From Acidovorax sp. NO-1 (GTDB taxonomy: Bacteria; Pseudomonadota; Gammaproteobacteria; Burkholderiales; Burkholderiaceae_C), in contig NZ_AGTS01000102.1 of assembly GCF_000238595.1 (NCBI RefSeq), forward strand, positions 18,460 to 82,459: DNA of 64,000 nucleotides, written 5' to 3'. The first letter of the stretch is position 1. Each line of letters begins with the position of its first letter. The notes under the pieces are model-generated. The model was not told the DNA's origin, made no database searches, and worked only from the letters and a program-made list of their open reading frames with translations. This document shows positions 53,887-63,387 of the stretch, piece after piece. The translations under genes were made by a program, and so were the position numbers.

Positions 53887-55016
53887 GCAACGGCAAGTGC
53901 GAGTTCCAGGCCGGACACAAACGCGTCTTCCAGCCGGTGCCCGAGGCACCAGTCTCCACAGGCACCCAGTCCTGCGCCCGCATCCCACAGGTGGGTTTTG
54001 CCCAGGGGGTGGGTGGTTTGGGCATAACGCCAGCGGCGCGTGTCGGCGTGTGCTGGCGTGGCACGGATGCCGGTGACCTCGGCGAAGGCCTTGAGCAGCT
54101 TGGCCTGCACACGGGCCTCGTCGTCCTCCAGGTGTTCGGCCGACCAGGCGGGGCTGGCCTGCACCGTCCAGCGCTCCACCAGGTTGCGGCCGGGCTTGGA
54201 CGACTCGCGCGCCAGCCAGGCGATGCGGTGGTGCGTGCTGCGCGCAGCGTTCCACTGCGGGCCCAGCGTGGTGAGGCCCGGGCGCACGGCCTGCGGGTAA
54301 GCAAGCATCAGCGTCCAGCAGGGGGCTATGGCCACCCGGGACATGGCGTCGGCCAGGGGTGTATCCAGTCCCGAGCTGGAAATCAGGGCCTGGGCAGGTA
54401 CTGCGGGTTGTGCCAGCAACACGGCGTCGAAGCCTGCATACACATGCTGGGCACCGCCAGCACCCTCGGTGCGAAGCTGCCAGCCGGGTGTGTTCAGCGC
54501 ATCGCGCTCGATGCGCGTCACGCGGGTTTGCGTGATGAGTTGCCCGGCCTGCACCAGGGGCTCGGCCCAGGTGGCGACCAGCGATTGCATGCCGGGGCTG
54601 GCCACCCAGTGGGCCTCGCGGTGCGGCAGGCCCACGGCGGCCACACGGCCCGCGGCATCAAGCACTTGCACGGAGTTGGCGCTCCAGCGCTTGCAGATGC
54701 CGGGCACGGTGTCGATGGCGCGCGCAAAGCGCGGATCGCGCACGGTGAAGTACTGGGCGCCCGCGTCAAAGTTGCCAAAAGGGGAGTCGATGGTGGCGGT
54801 GCGGCCGCCGGCCTGGGAGGATTTCTCGAACACCGTCACGCGGTGCCCGGCCTGCACCAGGGTGCGCGCGCAGGCAATGCCCGCCATGCCCGCGCCGATG
54901 ATGGCGAAGTGGCGCTGCGGTTTCCCGGATCGGGTGGTGGGGGTGGGCGTAGCTGCGGGTGCGGGGGCGCTGGTGCGTCGGAGCCGTTTGGCGGGGAGAG
55001 GATCAGGTTTGCTCAT
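53883..55016 (-). CDS. FAD-dependent oxidoreductase (renalase/amine-oxidase-like)
   Basis: 377 residues. After a Pro/Ala-rich leader of about 35 residues comes the dinucleotide-binding motif [20 protein letters not shown] and [22 protein letters not shown], typical of the renalase-like NAD(P)-binding amine-oxidase group. A C-terminal flavin-contact block [19 protein letters not shown] is present. The substrate is unknown. ATG at 55016. It is the first gene of an overlapping operon with gluQ and trmB, which gives no direct clue to function. Confidence 0.85.
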   Translation of the reverse strand: MSKPDPLPAKRLRRTSAPAPAATPTPTTRSGKPQRHFAIIGAGMAGIACARTLVQAGHRVTVFEKSSQAGGRTATIDSPFGNFDAGAQYFTVRDPRFARAIDTVPGICKRWSANSVQVLDAAGRVAAVGLPHREAHWVASPGMQSLVATWAEPLVQAGQLITQTRVTRIERDALNTPGWQLRTEGAGGAQHVYAGFDAVLLAQPAVPAQALISSSGLDTPLADAMSRVAIAPCWTLMLAYPQAVRPGLTTLGPQWNAARSTHHRIAWLARESSKPGRNLVERWTVQASPAWSAEHLEDDEARVQAKLLKAFAEVTGIRATPAHADTRRWRYAQTTHPLGKTHLWDAGAGLGACGDWCLGHRLEDAFVSGLELALAVA

Positions 55017-55113
55017 GGAGGGCCTTTCGGTGACGTGCGGCGATTGAAATGCAATGCAAAACCAACACCAACCACTCTACACGCGGTAGGGCGCACGTCG
55101 CACTTGATCAAGG

Positions 55114-56052
55114 TCACAAATGATGGTGGTTTTCCAGCAGAGCGCGGCGTGTGGCGGGGCTTTGCAGCTGGTTCAGCCACCACTGCAGCGCCCGGCCCGG
55201 CGCGGTGAAGCCGGGGCCACCCCAGGCGTAGTGCACGCGCACTTTGCGCTCCAGCCTTGCCACGCGGCGCGTCACCAGGCGCCCGGCCTCCAGGTAGGGG
55301 CGCACCATGGGTTCGGGCAAAAACCCGCCGCCCAGCCCGCGCAGCTGCACACGCACCTTGGCCTGCATGGTGTCCACCGTCAGCACATCCTGCCCACCCA
55401 GCAGGCCCATGGTGGCGCCGCCGCGCGTGGCCGAATCGGCCACGGCCACGGCGCGGTGCTCCAGCAGCGTGGCATCGGAGATGGGCTCTGGCGCGCTGGC
55501 CAGCGGGTGGTGGGGCGCCACCACGTAAATGAAAAGCACTTCCCCCAGCGTGCCCTGCTGCAGGCCCGCCACATCGGTGCCCGGCACCGAAACCCCGATG
55601 GCCAGATCGGCCCGGCCCGAGGTCAGGTTCTCCAGCGTGCCTTTCATGATCCCGTCGCGCAGCTTCAGGCGCGTGGGGGGCTCCATGGCATAGAAGGCAT
55701 CCACCAGCTCCAGCATGGTGTGGGGCGAGATGATGCCGTCCACCGAAATCGTCAGCTGCGGCTCCCAGCCGGTGGCCACGCGGCGCACGCGGTGGGCCAC
55801 GGCGTCGATGTCCTGCAACAGGCGTGCGCCCTCGCGCAGCAGCTCGGTGCCCGCCTCGGTGGGGCGCGCCTGGCGCGAGCTGCGGTCAAACAGCAGCACA
55901 TCGAGCGCATCTTCGATCTGGCGCACGCGGTAGGTGAGGGCGCTGGGCACCAGGCCCAGCTGCCGGGCCGCAGCGGCAAAGCTGCCTGCTTCGGCGATCA
56001 CCTGCAGCATGGTCAGTGCATCGGGGGTCAGAACATCGCGTGCGTTTTGCAT
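55114..56052 (-). CDS. LysR-family transcriptional regulator
   Basis: 312 residues. The winged helix (LTMLQVIAEAGSFAAAARQL, PSALTYRVRQIEDALDVLLF) is followed by an effector domain (about 95-300). The ATG at 56052 is 104 bp from the pirin gene start, and the two are divergent, so it probably regulates the pirin-DoxX-flavodoxin cluster; regulators of this sort are known upstream of quinone- or electrophile-responsive pirin genes. The inducer is not readable from sequence. Confidence 0.9.
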   Translation of the reverse strand: MQNARDVLTPDALTMLQVIAEAGSFAAAARQLGLVPSALTYRVRQIEDALDVLLFDRSSRQARPTEAGTELLREGARLLQDIDAVAHRVRRVATGWEPQLTISVDGIISPHTMLELVDAFYAMEPPTRLKLRDGIMKGTLENLTSGRADLAIGVSVPGTDVAGLQQGTLGEVLFIYVVAPHHPLASAPEPISDATLLEHRAVAVADSATRGGATMGLLGGQDVLTVDTMQAKVRVQLRGLGGGFLPEPMVRPYLEAGRLVTRRVARLERKVRVHYAWGGPGFTAPGRALQWWLNQLQSPATRRALLENHHHL

Positions 56053-56156
56053 GGTGGCGCCATGTTAGTTCAGATTATTTGAATATTGCCATCAATCCAG
56101 CAGCCCTTGCTGGCCTGCACGAAGTTCTACAGTTGAGTCTTGAAAGGAGCACTCAC

Positions 56157-56858
56157 ATGCTGACTGTTCGTAAATCGCAAGACCGGGGCCACGCCGACCA
56201 TGGCTGGCTCAATTCCTTCCACAGCTTTTCGTTTGCCGGTTACTACGACCCGGCACACATGGGCTTTGGCAACCTGCGGGTCATCAACGAAGACCGCATC
56301 GCTCCCGGCACGGGCTTTGGCACCCATGGCCACCGCGACATGGAAATCATCAGCTACGTGCTGTCGGGTGAACTCGCCCACAAGGACAGCATGGGCAACA
56401 TCAAGGGCATTCCGCCCGGCGACGTGCAGCGCATGAGCGCAGGCACCGGTGTGCAGCACAGCGAGTTCAACCACGCAGCGGGCCAGACCACGCACTTCCT
56501 GCAGATCTGGATCGAGCCCAACGTGCGCGGCATTCCTCCCAGCTACGAGCAAAAGACTTTTGCCGAGACAGAAAAACGCGGTGCGCTGCGTCTGGTGGCA
56601 TCGCCCGATGGCGCGCAGGATTCAGTCAAGATCCACGCCGATGCCGCGTTGTATGCGGGTTTGCTGGATGGCGCGGACTCGGTCACACAGGCCCTCAATC
56701 CGGCGCGCAAGACCTATGTGCATCTGGTGCGCGGCGACCTGTCGGTGAACGGCCATGCGCTGTCGGGCGGCGATGCCGTGCTGATGGAAAAGGAAACCAG
56801 CCTGTCACTGACCGACGCCCGCAATGCCGAGGTGCTGGTTTTTGACCTGGCTCCCTGA
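56157..56858 (+). CDS. pirin-family protein (YhaK-like bicupin)
   Basis: 233 residues. The N-terminal cupin has SFAGYYDPAHMGFGNLRVIN and the metal site FGTHGHRDMEIISYVLSG with a later VQHSEFNH, as in pirins; a second cupin covers about 130-230. Some pirins act as quercetin dioxygenases or redox sensors; the role here is not defined. The ATG at 56157 has AAAGGAG upstream. It heads a four-gene rightward cluster facing the LysR gene. Confidence 0.92.
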   Translation: MLTVRKSQDRGHADHGWLNSFHSFSFAGYYDPAHMGFGNLRVINEDRIAPGTGFGTHGHRDMEIISYVLSGELAHKDSMGNIKGIPPGDVQRMSAGTGVQHSEFNHAAGQTTHFLQIWIEPNVRGIPPSYEQKTFAETEKRGALRLVASPDGAQDSVKIHADAALYAGLLDGADSVTQALNPARKTYVHLVRGDLSVNGHALSGGDAVLMEKETSLSLTDARNAEVLVFDLAP

Positions 56859-56924
56859 CGCACCTTTCCCCTACCTCCCTCTCGCCAACGTTCTTTACTT
56901 TCACTTTTTCACCAGGAGTTCATC

Positions 56925-57338
56925 ATGTTCACATCCCTGCAAAATCCTCTGGCACTTGCCTCACGTCTTCTCTTGGCCGCATTGTTTCTGCCTGCCGGCA
57001 TTGGCAAGATCACCGGTTTTGCCGGTACGGTGGGCTATATCAGCTCCGTCGGGCTGCCCATGCCCACCGTGGCAGCGGCGGTGGCGGCTGCCGTCGAGGT
57101 GCTCGGCGCGCTTGCGTTGATTTTCGGCTTTGGTACCCGTCTGGCGGCGCTGGCGCTGGCATTCTTCACGCTGGTGGCCAGCTTCTTCTTTCACGCCTAC
57201 TGGAGCCTGCCCGCTGACCAGCAGATGATGCAGCAGCTGATGTTCTTCAAGAACGTGGGCGTGACAGGCGGCTTGCTGGCCCTGGCGGCCTTCGGCGCAG
57301 GCGGCTGGAGCGTGGATGCGCGCACCTCCGGCCGTTGA
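56925..57338 (+). CDS. DoxX-family membrane protein
   Basis: 137 residues with four membrane helices (about 10-28, 45-70, 72-92 and 108-128). The DoxX signature LLLAALFLPAGIGKITGFAG is present. DoxX-like proteins are inner-membrane proteins linked to quinone or redox homeostasis. The ATG at 56925 follows CAGGAG. It is 66 bp after the pirin stop and is followed by a strong hairpin. Confidence 0.9.
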   Translation: MFTSLQNPLALASRLLLAALFLPAGIGKITGFAGTVGYISSVGLPMPTVAAAVAAAVEVLGALALIFGFGTRLAALALAFFTLVASFFFHAYWSLPADQQMMQQLMFFKNVGVTGGLLALAAFGAGGWSVDARTSGR

Positions 57339-57369
57339 ACTAAGGTTCAAAGACCTGTAGGCTGCAAGA

Positions 57370-57405
57370 GCGCTCCCGCGGAGATTGCATCCCGCGCGGG
57401 AGCGC
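57370..57405. terminator. strong GC hairpin between doxX and the flavodoxin gene
   Basis: Arms GCGCTCCCGCG and CGCGGGAGCGC, perfectly complementary, around a loop of about 13 bases. There is no T run, so it may stabilise or process mRNA and not terminate fully. Confidence 0.5.
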
Positions 57406-57445
57406 AGTGCATTTACTTCACCAGGGTTTGAACAGGAGTTTTTCG

Positions 57446-58006
57446 ATGGCAGACATTGCGGTGGTTTATCACTCGGGCTACGGTCACACACAGCGCCTGG
57501 CCCAGGCTGTGGCAGAGGGCGCGGGCGCCGAGCTGATGGCCATCGACCCCGATGGCAATCTGCCCGAAGGCGGCTGGGAAACCCTGGCAGCCGCGCACGC
57601 CATCATCCTGGGTTCACCCACCTACATGGCCGGCCCCAGCTGGCAGTTCAAGAAGTTTGCGGATGCCTCGTCCAAGCCCTGGTTCAGCCAGGCCTGGAAG
57701 GACAAGCTGTTTGCAGGCTTTACCAACAGTGCCGGCACCAACGGCGACAAGCAGGTGACGCTGGACTATCTGTTTCACCTGGCCATGCAGCATGGCGGCA
57801 TCTGGGTGGGCAACGGCATGATGCCGGCCAACTCCAAGGCAGCCACCCGCAACGACGTGAACTGGATCGGCTCCTACAGCGGCGCGATGGCGCAGTCGCC
57901 CTCCGACGCCTCGGCTGCTGAAATGTTTCCGGGCGATCTGGAAACCGGCCGGAGGCTGGGCCAACGCGTGGCGCAGATCGCCGCCAGGCTCGCGCTGTCA
58001 TCGTGA
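57446..58006 (+). CDS. flavodoxin-fold NAD(P)H:quinone/FMN reductase (WrbA-like)
   Basis: 186 residues. The FMN-binding start VVYHSGYGHTQRLAQAVAEG and GSPTYMAGPSWQFKKFAD followed by FTNSAGTNGDKQ match the flavodoxin/WrbA fold. It probably reduces quinones by two electrons. It is shorter than classical WrbA. The ATG at 57446 has CAGGAG upstream. It lies between DoxX and a second pirin, consistent with a quinone or electrophile detoxification set. Confidence 0.87.
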   Translation: MADIAVVYHSGYGHTQRLAQAVAEGAGAELMAIDPDGNLPEGGWETLAAAHAIILGSPTYMAGPSWQFKKFADASSKPWFSQAWKDKLFAGFTNSAGTNGDKQVTLDYLFHLAMQHGGIWVGNGMMPANSKAATRNDVNWIGSYSGAMAQSPSDASAAEMFPGDLETGRRLGQRVAQIAARLALSS

Positions 58007-58082
58007 CCGGCCACCAGGGAGAATTGTTTATGCACCGCCCAAATTGTTCTTCACGCCGCGATGACGCAGCGGGAGACGTATC

Positions 58083-58967
58083 GTGAGCGCGCCCCTGCGC
58101 CTGGCAGGCCACGCCAAAGACCTGGGCGGCGGGTTTACGGTGCGGCGCCTGCTGCCTGCCGTGCAGCGCCAGGCCGTCGGGCCATTTTTGTTTTTCGACC
58201 ATTTCGGACCTGTGACAGTGGAGCCCGGTGCGAGCCACGATGTGCGGCCCCACCCCCATATCGGGCTGGCCACCGTGACCTACCTGTTCTCCGGTGCCAT
58301 CCTGCACCGCGACAGCCTGGGCCATGTGCAGCAGATCGAGCCCGGCGCCATCAACTGGATGACGGCGGGGCGGGGCATCGTGCATTCCGAGCGCCGCCCG
58401 GAGAGTCTTGCGAATCAGGCCTATGTGAACCATGGCATCCAGCTGTGGGCTGCACTGCCGCAGGCCCATGAAGAGGCCGACCCTTCGTTTGTGCACACGC
58501 CCGCCGCTGCCATTGCCGAAGTGCAGGTGGGGGCCGCCACTGTGCGCGTGTTGATCGGGCAGGCTTTCGGGCAGACCTCTCCGGTGGCCACCTATTCGCG
58601 CACGCTGTACCTCGATGTCCAATTGCCTGTCGGTGCCACGCTCGACCTCCCGGCCCTGGTGCCGGAGATGGCGGTCTATACCGTGGATGCTGCGGTCCAG
58701 ATCGATGGGGAAACCGTGGCCGCGCATCGCCTGGCGGTGCTGGAGCCGGGCCAGGCCACCCACCTATCTGCAGGTGACAGCCCGGTGCGTCTGATGGTGA
58801 TTGGGGGCGACGCGCTGGATGCGCCGCGCCACATGTGGTGGAACTTTGTCTCCAGCCGCAAGGAGCGTATCGTGCAGGCCGCCGCTGACTGGGATGCCCA
58901 GGCAATGGGCCAGGTGCCGGGTGAGGTGGAGTGGATTGCGCTGCCAGAGCGCCGCTTCAAGCCTTGA
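58083..58967 (+). CDS. pirin-family protein (second copy)
   Basis: 294 residues, longer than the first pirin. The metal-site block is VRPHPHIGLATVTYLFSG with WMTAGRGIVHSER, and the second cupin follows at about 180-280. Conserved ligands look intact. A GTG start at 58083 with GGGAGA upstream is used. It is 76 bp after the flavodoxin gene and is likely co-transcribed with it. Its role is not defined. Confidence 0.9.
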   Translation: MSAPLRLAGHAKDLGGGFTVRRLLPAVQRQAVGPFLFFDHFGPVTVEPGASHDVRPHPHIGLATVTYLFSGAILHRDSLGHVQQIEPGAINWMTAGRGIVHSERRPESLANQAYVNHGIQLWAALPQAHEEADPSFVHTPAAAIAEVQVGAATVRVLIGQAFGQTSPVATYSRTLYLDVQLPVGATLDLPALVPEMAVYTVDAAVQIDGETVAAHRLAVLEPGQATHLSAGDSPVRLMVIGGDALDAPRHMWWNFVSSRKERIVQAAADWDAQAMGQVPGEVEWIALPERRFKP

Positions 58968-58992
58968 CCGGTTTGCGGGTGGGCTTGAATGT

Positions 58993-59064
58993 TTTGGTTT
59001 CAAGCCAAATTGGCCTCTAGCGCTTGATGGTAAAGCGCTGGCAGCTCACTTACTGATAGCGATT
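58993..59064 (-). repeat. AT-rich hairpin repeat, copy F (overlaps the trhO stop)
   Basis: On the minus strand it reads GAGCTGCCAGCGCTT, a 7-base loop, AAGCGCTAGAGGCCAATTTGG. The left edge covers the last codons and the TGA of trhO (EIAISK-stop), so the gene end appears to be supplied by the repeat. It also fills the gap between two convergent genes. Confidence 0.72.
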
Positions 59065-59822
59065 TCACCAACCACGGGTGCAGGGTCGGTCGACAGGTCT
59101 GCCGCCAGCACCCGGCGTTCATCGAACACAAAACAGCCGCCGTGGTAGTGCGCACCATCGGTGAGCTCAAAGTATTTGAGGATGCCGCCTTCGAGCTGGT
59201 AGACATGCGCAAGGCCTTCTTCGCGCATCAAAATTGCAGCCTTCTCGCAGCGGATGCCGCCGGTGCAAAAGCTCACCACGGTCTTGTCCCGCAGCTGGGC
59301 CTTGTGGGCGCGCAGGGCAGGCGGGAACTCGGTGAACTTGTCGATGCGCCAGTCGATGGCGTTGTCGAAGGTGCCCGCATCCACCTCGAAGGCGTTGCGG
59401 GTGTCCAGCGTCACCACCTCGCGCCCGTCATCGTCATGCCCCTGGGCCAGCCAGCGGCGCAGCGTGGCCGGGTCCACCGAAGGCGCCCGTCCCTGCGCGG
59501 GCTGGATGGTCGGGTGGTCCATGCGGATGATCTCGCGCTTGACCTTGACCAGCATCTTGCGAAACGGCACCGTGGTTGACCAGCTCTCCTTGGGCTGCAG
59601 ATCGGCAAAGCGGGCATCGGTGCGCAGCGCATCGACAAAGCCGCGCACCGCTTCGGCCGGGCCGGCCAGAAAGAAGTTGATGCCTTCTTCGGCCAGCAGG
59701 ATGGTGCCCTTGAGGCCAGCGGCCGTGGCGCGCGCATGCAGCACCTCGCGCAGCGCTGCCGCATCGGGCAAAGGCACGAACTTGTAGCAGGAGATGTTCA
59801 GGATGGTGTCGATGGGAGTCAC
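59046..59822 (-). CDS. trhO: tRNA uridine(34) hydroxylase, rhodanese family
   Basis: About 258 residues. The N-terminal domain ([20 protein letters not shown], then [16 protein letters not shown]) precedes a rhodanese domain with the active-site Cys in [13 protein letters not shown] near residue 180. TrhO (YceA) hydroxylates U34 of certain tRNAs, using prephenate-independent oxygen chemistry. A GTG at 59822 is used; a TTG at 59828 is in frame. The C-terminus ends within hairpin repeat F. It is convergent with the second pirin gene. Confidence 0.92.
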   Translation of the reverse strand: MTPIDTILNISCYKFVPLPDAAALREVLHARATAAGLKGTILLAEEGINFFLAGPAEAVRGFVDALRTDARFADLQPKESWSTTVPFRKMLVKVKREIIRMDHPTIQPAQGRAPSVDPATLRRWLAQGHDDDGREVVTLDTRNAFEVDAGTFDNAIDWRIDKFTEFPPALRAHKAQLRDKTVVSFCTGGIRCEKAAILMREEGLAHVYQLEGGILKYFELTDGAHYHGGCFVFDERRVLAADLSTDPAPVVGEIAISK

Positions 59823-59930
59823 GGCCAATGGGCGCGATGGGGGCGCGCGGGTACTTCGATAGGAAAACGTCGCACAGAGCGACCCACAGGCGCCGCGTCG
59901 ATGACAGGCGGGGCGCGAGCGCAGGCCCTC

Positions 59931-60791
59931 TCAGGGAGCGGGGCTCAGCAGCGTGGTTTCGATCTTGTTGGCCAGCTGGGCAATCGCCAGGGCAGCGGGG
60001 CAGCCCGGGGTTTGCAGCAGCAGCAGCTGGCGGCGCATCACGGCCTCGCGCACGGACGGGTCGGCCGGAATATCACCCATGTGGATCAGGCGCATCGGAC
60101 GGCCCGAATCGGTGCTGACAAACCGGTCCAGCACCTGCTGCAGCTGGCTGGTGATGGCGCGGCCATCACCCGGGCGCGCGGCCTGGTTGATGATCATGCG
60201 CACGTGCTGGCGCTTTTGCTGCATCGCCAGCACCTTGATGGCCGCGTAGGCGTCCGTGAGGGAGGTGGGTTCGGGCGTGGCCACGATCAGCACCTCGGAC
60301 GCCAGCGAGATCGAAAACAGCACCACATCCGAGATACCGGCACCGGTATCGAGCAACACCACGTCGTACTGCGGCGTCAGGGCCTGGATCACGCTCAAAA
60401 ACTGGCTGCGCACTTCGGGCGTCAGGCGCGAATACTCGACCATGCCGGAGCCTGCCAGCAGCACGTTGAAGCCGCCCGGCGCCTGGATGACGGCGTCTTC
60501 CAGCGCAGCCTTGCCGGTGAACACATCGTGCAGCGTGATCTTGGGGTGCAGGTTCAGCACCACGTCGAGGTTGGCCAGGCCGAGGTCGGCATCCAGCACC
60601 AGCACACGCTGGCCCCGGCGCGTGAGGGCCGCAGCCAGATTGGCGGATACGAAGGTTTTGCCAACCCCGCCTTTTCCGCTGGTCACGGCAATGATGCGGG
60701 CACCTGGGGTGCCGGGCGCCACAGGCGTTGCCGCACCGGCGGGGGCTGCTGGCGAGGTGGTGGGGGAAGGGGACAGCGCGTCGCTCATCAT
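59931..60791 (-). CDS. MinD/FlhG-like ParA-family ATPase
   Basis: 286 residues. The deviant Walker A SGKGGVGKTFVSANLAAAL is near residue 38, with DADLGLANLDVVLNL and LLDTGAGISD, which put it in the MinD/FlhG group; the sequence KGGVGKT with ISLASEVLIVATPEPTSLTDAYA is closest to FlhG. FlhG controls flagellar number and position, but no flhF or flagellar genes are nearby. The first 30 residues are Pro/Ala-rich. ATG at 60791 (or 60788). It follows the GGDEF gene by 7 bp and is co-transcribed with it. Confidence 0.85.
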   Translation of the reverse strand: MMSDALSPSPTTSPAAPAGAATPVAPGTPGARIIAVTSGKGGVGKTFVSANLAAALTRRGQRVLVLDADLGLANLDVVLNLHPKITLHDVFTGKAALEDAVIQAPGGFNVLLAGSGMVEYSRLTPEVRSQFLSVIQALTPQYDVVLLDTGAGISDVVLFSISLASEVLIVATPEPTSLTDAYAAIKVLAMQQKRQHVRMIINQAARPGDGRAITSQLQQVLDRFVSTDSGRPMRLIHMGDIPADPSVREAVMRRQLLLLQTPGCPAALAIAQLANKIETTLLSPAP

Positions 60792-60798
60792 CTAACTT

Positions 60799-61572
60799 TC
60801 AGTAGGCGCTGCCTGCGGGAGCGGGGTCCAGCGGAGGCAGATCGCCCCAACCCGAGGGGGTGTAGAGCGGGCCAAACAACAGGCTTTTTTCTTCGGCACT
60901 TACCGTGCTGTCCGGCTGCTCCTCGATGCAGATGCAGTTGCGGCCGCTCGACTTGGCTTTGTAGAGCTGGTGGTCGGCGCGGTCCGTCCACAGCAAGGTG
61001 GTCGAACGGATCCATTGCAGGGCGAAGGCGCCGCCAATGCTGACCGTTACGTTGAGCTCGACAGAGCCGGAAATCCTGATGGGTGTGTTTGCCACCGCCC
61101 GGCGGATGCGCTCGGCCACCACGCTCCCGAAACCGGCCTGGCATGCCGGCAGCACCACGGCAAATTCTTCACCGCCATAGCGCGCCAGCGTGTCCATGGG
61201 CCGCACGCAGGCGCTGAGCGTGCGCGCCACGGACTGCAGCACCACATCACCGGCCAGGTGGCCGTGGGTGTCGTTCACGCTCTTGAAATGATCGATGTCC
61301 AGCATCAGCAGCAGCGCTGCTTCGCCGGACCGGGTAACGCGGTCGATTTCGCGCTCCAGCACCGCGCGGAAGTGCCTGCGGTTGGCCAGCCCGGTGAGAG
61401 GGTCCTTGAGGGAGAGTTCGCACAGGCCGTCAATGAGGCTCTGCAGGTATCGGGCGGGCACCTCGCGTTGCAAGGCGGCTTCGCTGCCGCCGGCCTGGGC
61501 CACCAGCGCATGGGCGGTGTCCAGGCGAAGGTCGCGAAGATCTACCAGGTGAGAGGCCGCAGAGTCAGACAC
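60799..61572 (-). CDS. GGDEF-domain diguanylate cyclase
   Basis: About 257 residues. A short N-terminal helical region (about 1-60) leads into a GGDEF domain (about 65-225) with ARYGGEEFAVVL and an I-site RPMD five residues before it, so both the active site and product inhibition look intact. The GTG at 61572 is used; a TTG at 61584 is possible. Pairing with a FlhG-like ATPase in one operon suggests a link to motility or polar organisation, which is inference. Confidence 0.9.
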   Translation of the reverse strand: MSDSAASHLVDLRDLRLDTAHALVAQAGGSEAALQREVPARYLQSLIDGLCELSLKDPLTGLANRRHFRAVLEREIDRVTRSGEAALLLMLDIDHFKSVNDTHGHLAGDVVLQSVARTLSACVRPMDTLARYGGEEFAVVLPACQAGFGSVVAERIRRAVANTPIRISGSVELNVTVSIGGAFALQWIRSTTLLWTDRADHQLYKAKSSGRNCICIEEQPDSTVSAEEKSLLFGPLYTPSGWGDLPPLDPAPAGSAY

Positions 61573-61695
61573 AAAAAGGTGCAAAAAAGAGTTTTCGAAG
61601 TGTACCAGTGCACTTCAGAGCGCCCGTGGGCCCCAAACCCCTGCAAATCGCTCGGTTGGTGAAGGCCGGGGCCAGCCGGGCGGTCTGCATGCTCA

Positions 61696-63387
61696 CTACA
61701 CACGGGGTACGGGCGGTTCCAGCTGGTTGAGTGCCACCAGCGCTTCGGCATCGGTGCGGTACAAGGCCAGGCCGCTGCCGGCTTCCAGCAAGCCGGCCTG
61801 GCGCAGCACCCGTTCCACGGGCAGCTTGAGCCCGCTCAGGTGCAGCGTGCCGCCGCGCGACTGCAGCAGTGCCAGAAGCTGGGCGAATGTCTCCACGCCG
61901 GTCACGTCAATCCGGTTGATGGGCTGGGCCATGAGGCACAGATGCACCACCTCCGGGTGGCTGGCCAGGTGGTCCGTGACCCGGCGCTCCAGCGCGCTGG
62001 CAGAAGCAAAATCGAGCTCTGCATCCATGCGCAGCGCCAGCAGCCGCGGCGCCAGCGCGGGCAGATGCCACAGGTGGCGGTCGCGCAGGCTGCCATCAGG
62101 GTGCAGGCCGACTTCGATGATGCGGGGGTGCAGCCGCTGGTACAGAAAGTGGCTCAGGTTCATCAGCAGGCCCACCAGCACGCCCCAGTACATCCGCGGG
62201 GCCGTGGCCAGCGTGAGCGCAAACGTCACGGCTGCGATCACGGCTTCTGTCCGCGAAACCCGCCACAGCCGCAGCAAGGTGCCGGGTTTGATGAGGCTGG
62301 TCACGGCCGTCACCACCACGGCGGCCAGCACCGACTGCGGTACGTGGTAGAGCACTGGGGTGAGCCATAGCAGCACCACCAGCACCAGCGCAATCGCAAA
62401 CAGTGTGGCCCAGCCACTTTTGGCGCCCGCGTAGAGGTTGATGGCCGAGCGTGAAAAGGACGCGCTGGTGGCAAAGCTGCCGCACAGCCCGCTGCTGATC
62501 TTGGCCAGACCCTGCCCGATCAGGTCCTGGTTTTCGTTCCAGCGCTCGCCGGAGCGCTGGCTCTCCACTTTGGCGCTGGACGCAGTCTCCAGAAAACTCA
62601 CCAGGGTGACCACCAGCACCGGCATCACCAGCGCAGAGAAGCTGGACCAGGGCAGGGCGGCAGGCCAGTAAAGATCCGGCATGCCCGATGGCAGCGCACC
62701 CACCACGGCGCCGCCGGCATCGGCGTAGTCCAGCGCCCAGCTCAGGCCCCCCGCCAGCGCCACCACCACAATGGCCGAGGGGAAGGCCGGCCGCCACCGG
62801 CGCGCAAGCACCAGAAGCGCCAGGCTGCCGAAACCAAAGGCTGCTGCCGTCAGGTCAAACAGGCCGGGCGAGGGGGTAGACAGCAGCGCGCTCCAGTCGG
62901 AACGCAGGCCCGTGAGCGACGCGAGCTGCGACCCCAGAATCAGCAGCGCCGCTGCCTGCGTGAAGCCGCTGAGAACCGGCGATGTCACCAGGTTGAGCAA
63001 CCAGCCAAAGCGTGCCAGGCCCATCACCAGCTGAACAAGGCCCGACAACAGCGCCATCCACGCCGCCAGCGCCACCCATTGCGCGCTGCCCGGCTCCGCC
63101 ATGCCGGTGAGCGACGCGCCGATCAACAGGCTGGTGAGCGCAGTGGGCCCGACGCCCAGGCGCGTGGACGCGCTGAACAGCACCGCCACCAGTGCCGGCA
63201 CCAGTGAGGCATAGATCCCCGTGACCAGCGGCATACCGGCCAGCGCCGCGTAGGCCACCCCCTGTGGCACCAGCATGAGGCCGACCGTCATGCCGGCAAA
63301 GAACTCCCCGCGGATCAAGGCGCGGTCGGGACGGGGCCATGACAGAAAAGGAAACCAGCGGGACAGCGATGCACGGGAAAAAGACAT
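61696..63387 (-). CDS. SulP-family anion transporter with STAS domain
   Basis: 563 residues. The membrane part (about 25-430, 10-14 helices) starts with the SulP block FFAGMTVGLMLVPQGVAYAALAG, and the cytoplasmic STAS domain (about 440-550) contains INRIDVTGVETFAQLLALL. SulP proteins move sulfate, bicarbonate or related anions; the substrate is not predictable. ATG at 63387. It stands alone, divergent from the BON-domain lipoprotein gene. Confidence 0.92.
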   Translation of the reverse strand: MSFSRASLSRWFPFLSWPRPDRALIRGEFFAGMTVGLMLVPQGVAYAALAGMPLVTGIYASLVPALVAVLFSASTRLGVGPTALTSLLIGASLTGMAEPGSAQWVALAAWMALLSGLVQLVMGLARFGWLLNLVTSPVLSGFTQAAALLILGSQLASLTGLRSDWSALLSTPSPGLFDLTAAAFGFGSLALLVLARRWRPAFPSAIVVVALAGGLSWALDYADAGGAVVGALPSGMPDLYWPAALPWSSFSALVMPVLVVTLVSFLETASSAKVESQRSGERWNENQDLIGQGLAKISSGLCGSFATSASFSRSAINLYAGAKSGWATLFAIALVLVVLLWLTPVLYHVPQSVLAAVVVTAVTSLIKPGTLLRLWRVSRTEAVIAAVTFALTLATAPRMYWGVLVGLLMNLSHFLYQRLHPRIIEVGLHPDGSLRDRHLWHLPALAPRLLALRMDAELDFASASALERRVTDHLASHPEVVHLCLMAQPINRIDVTGVETFAQLLALLQSRGGTLHLSGLKLPVERVLRQAGLLEAGSGLALYRTDAEALVALNQLEPPVPRV

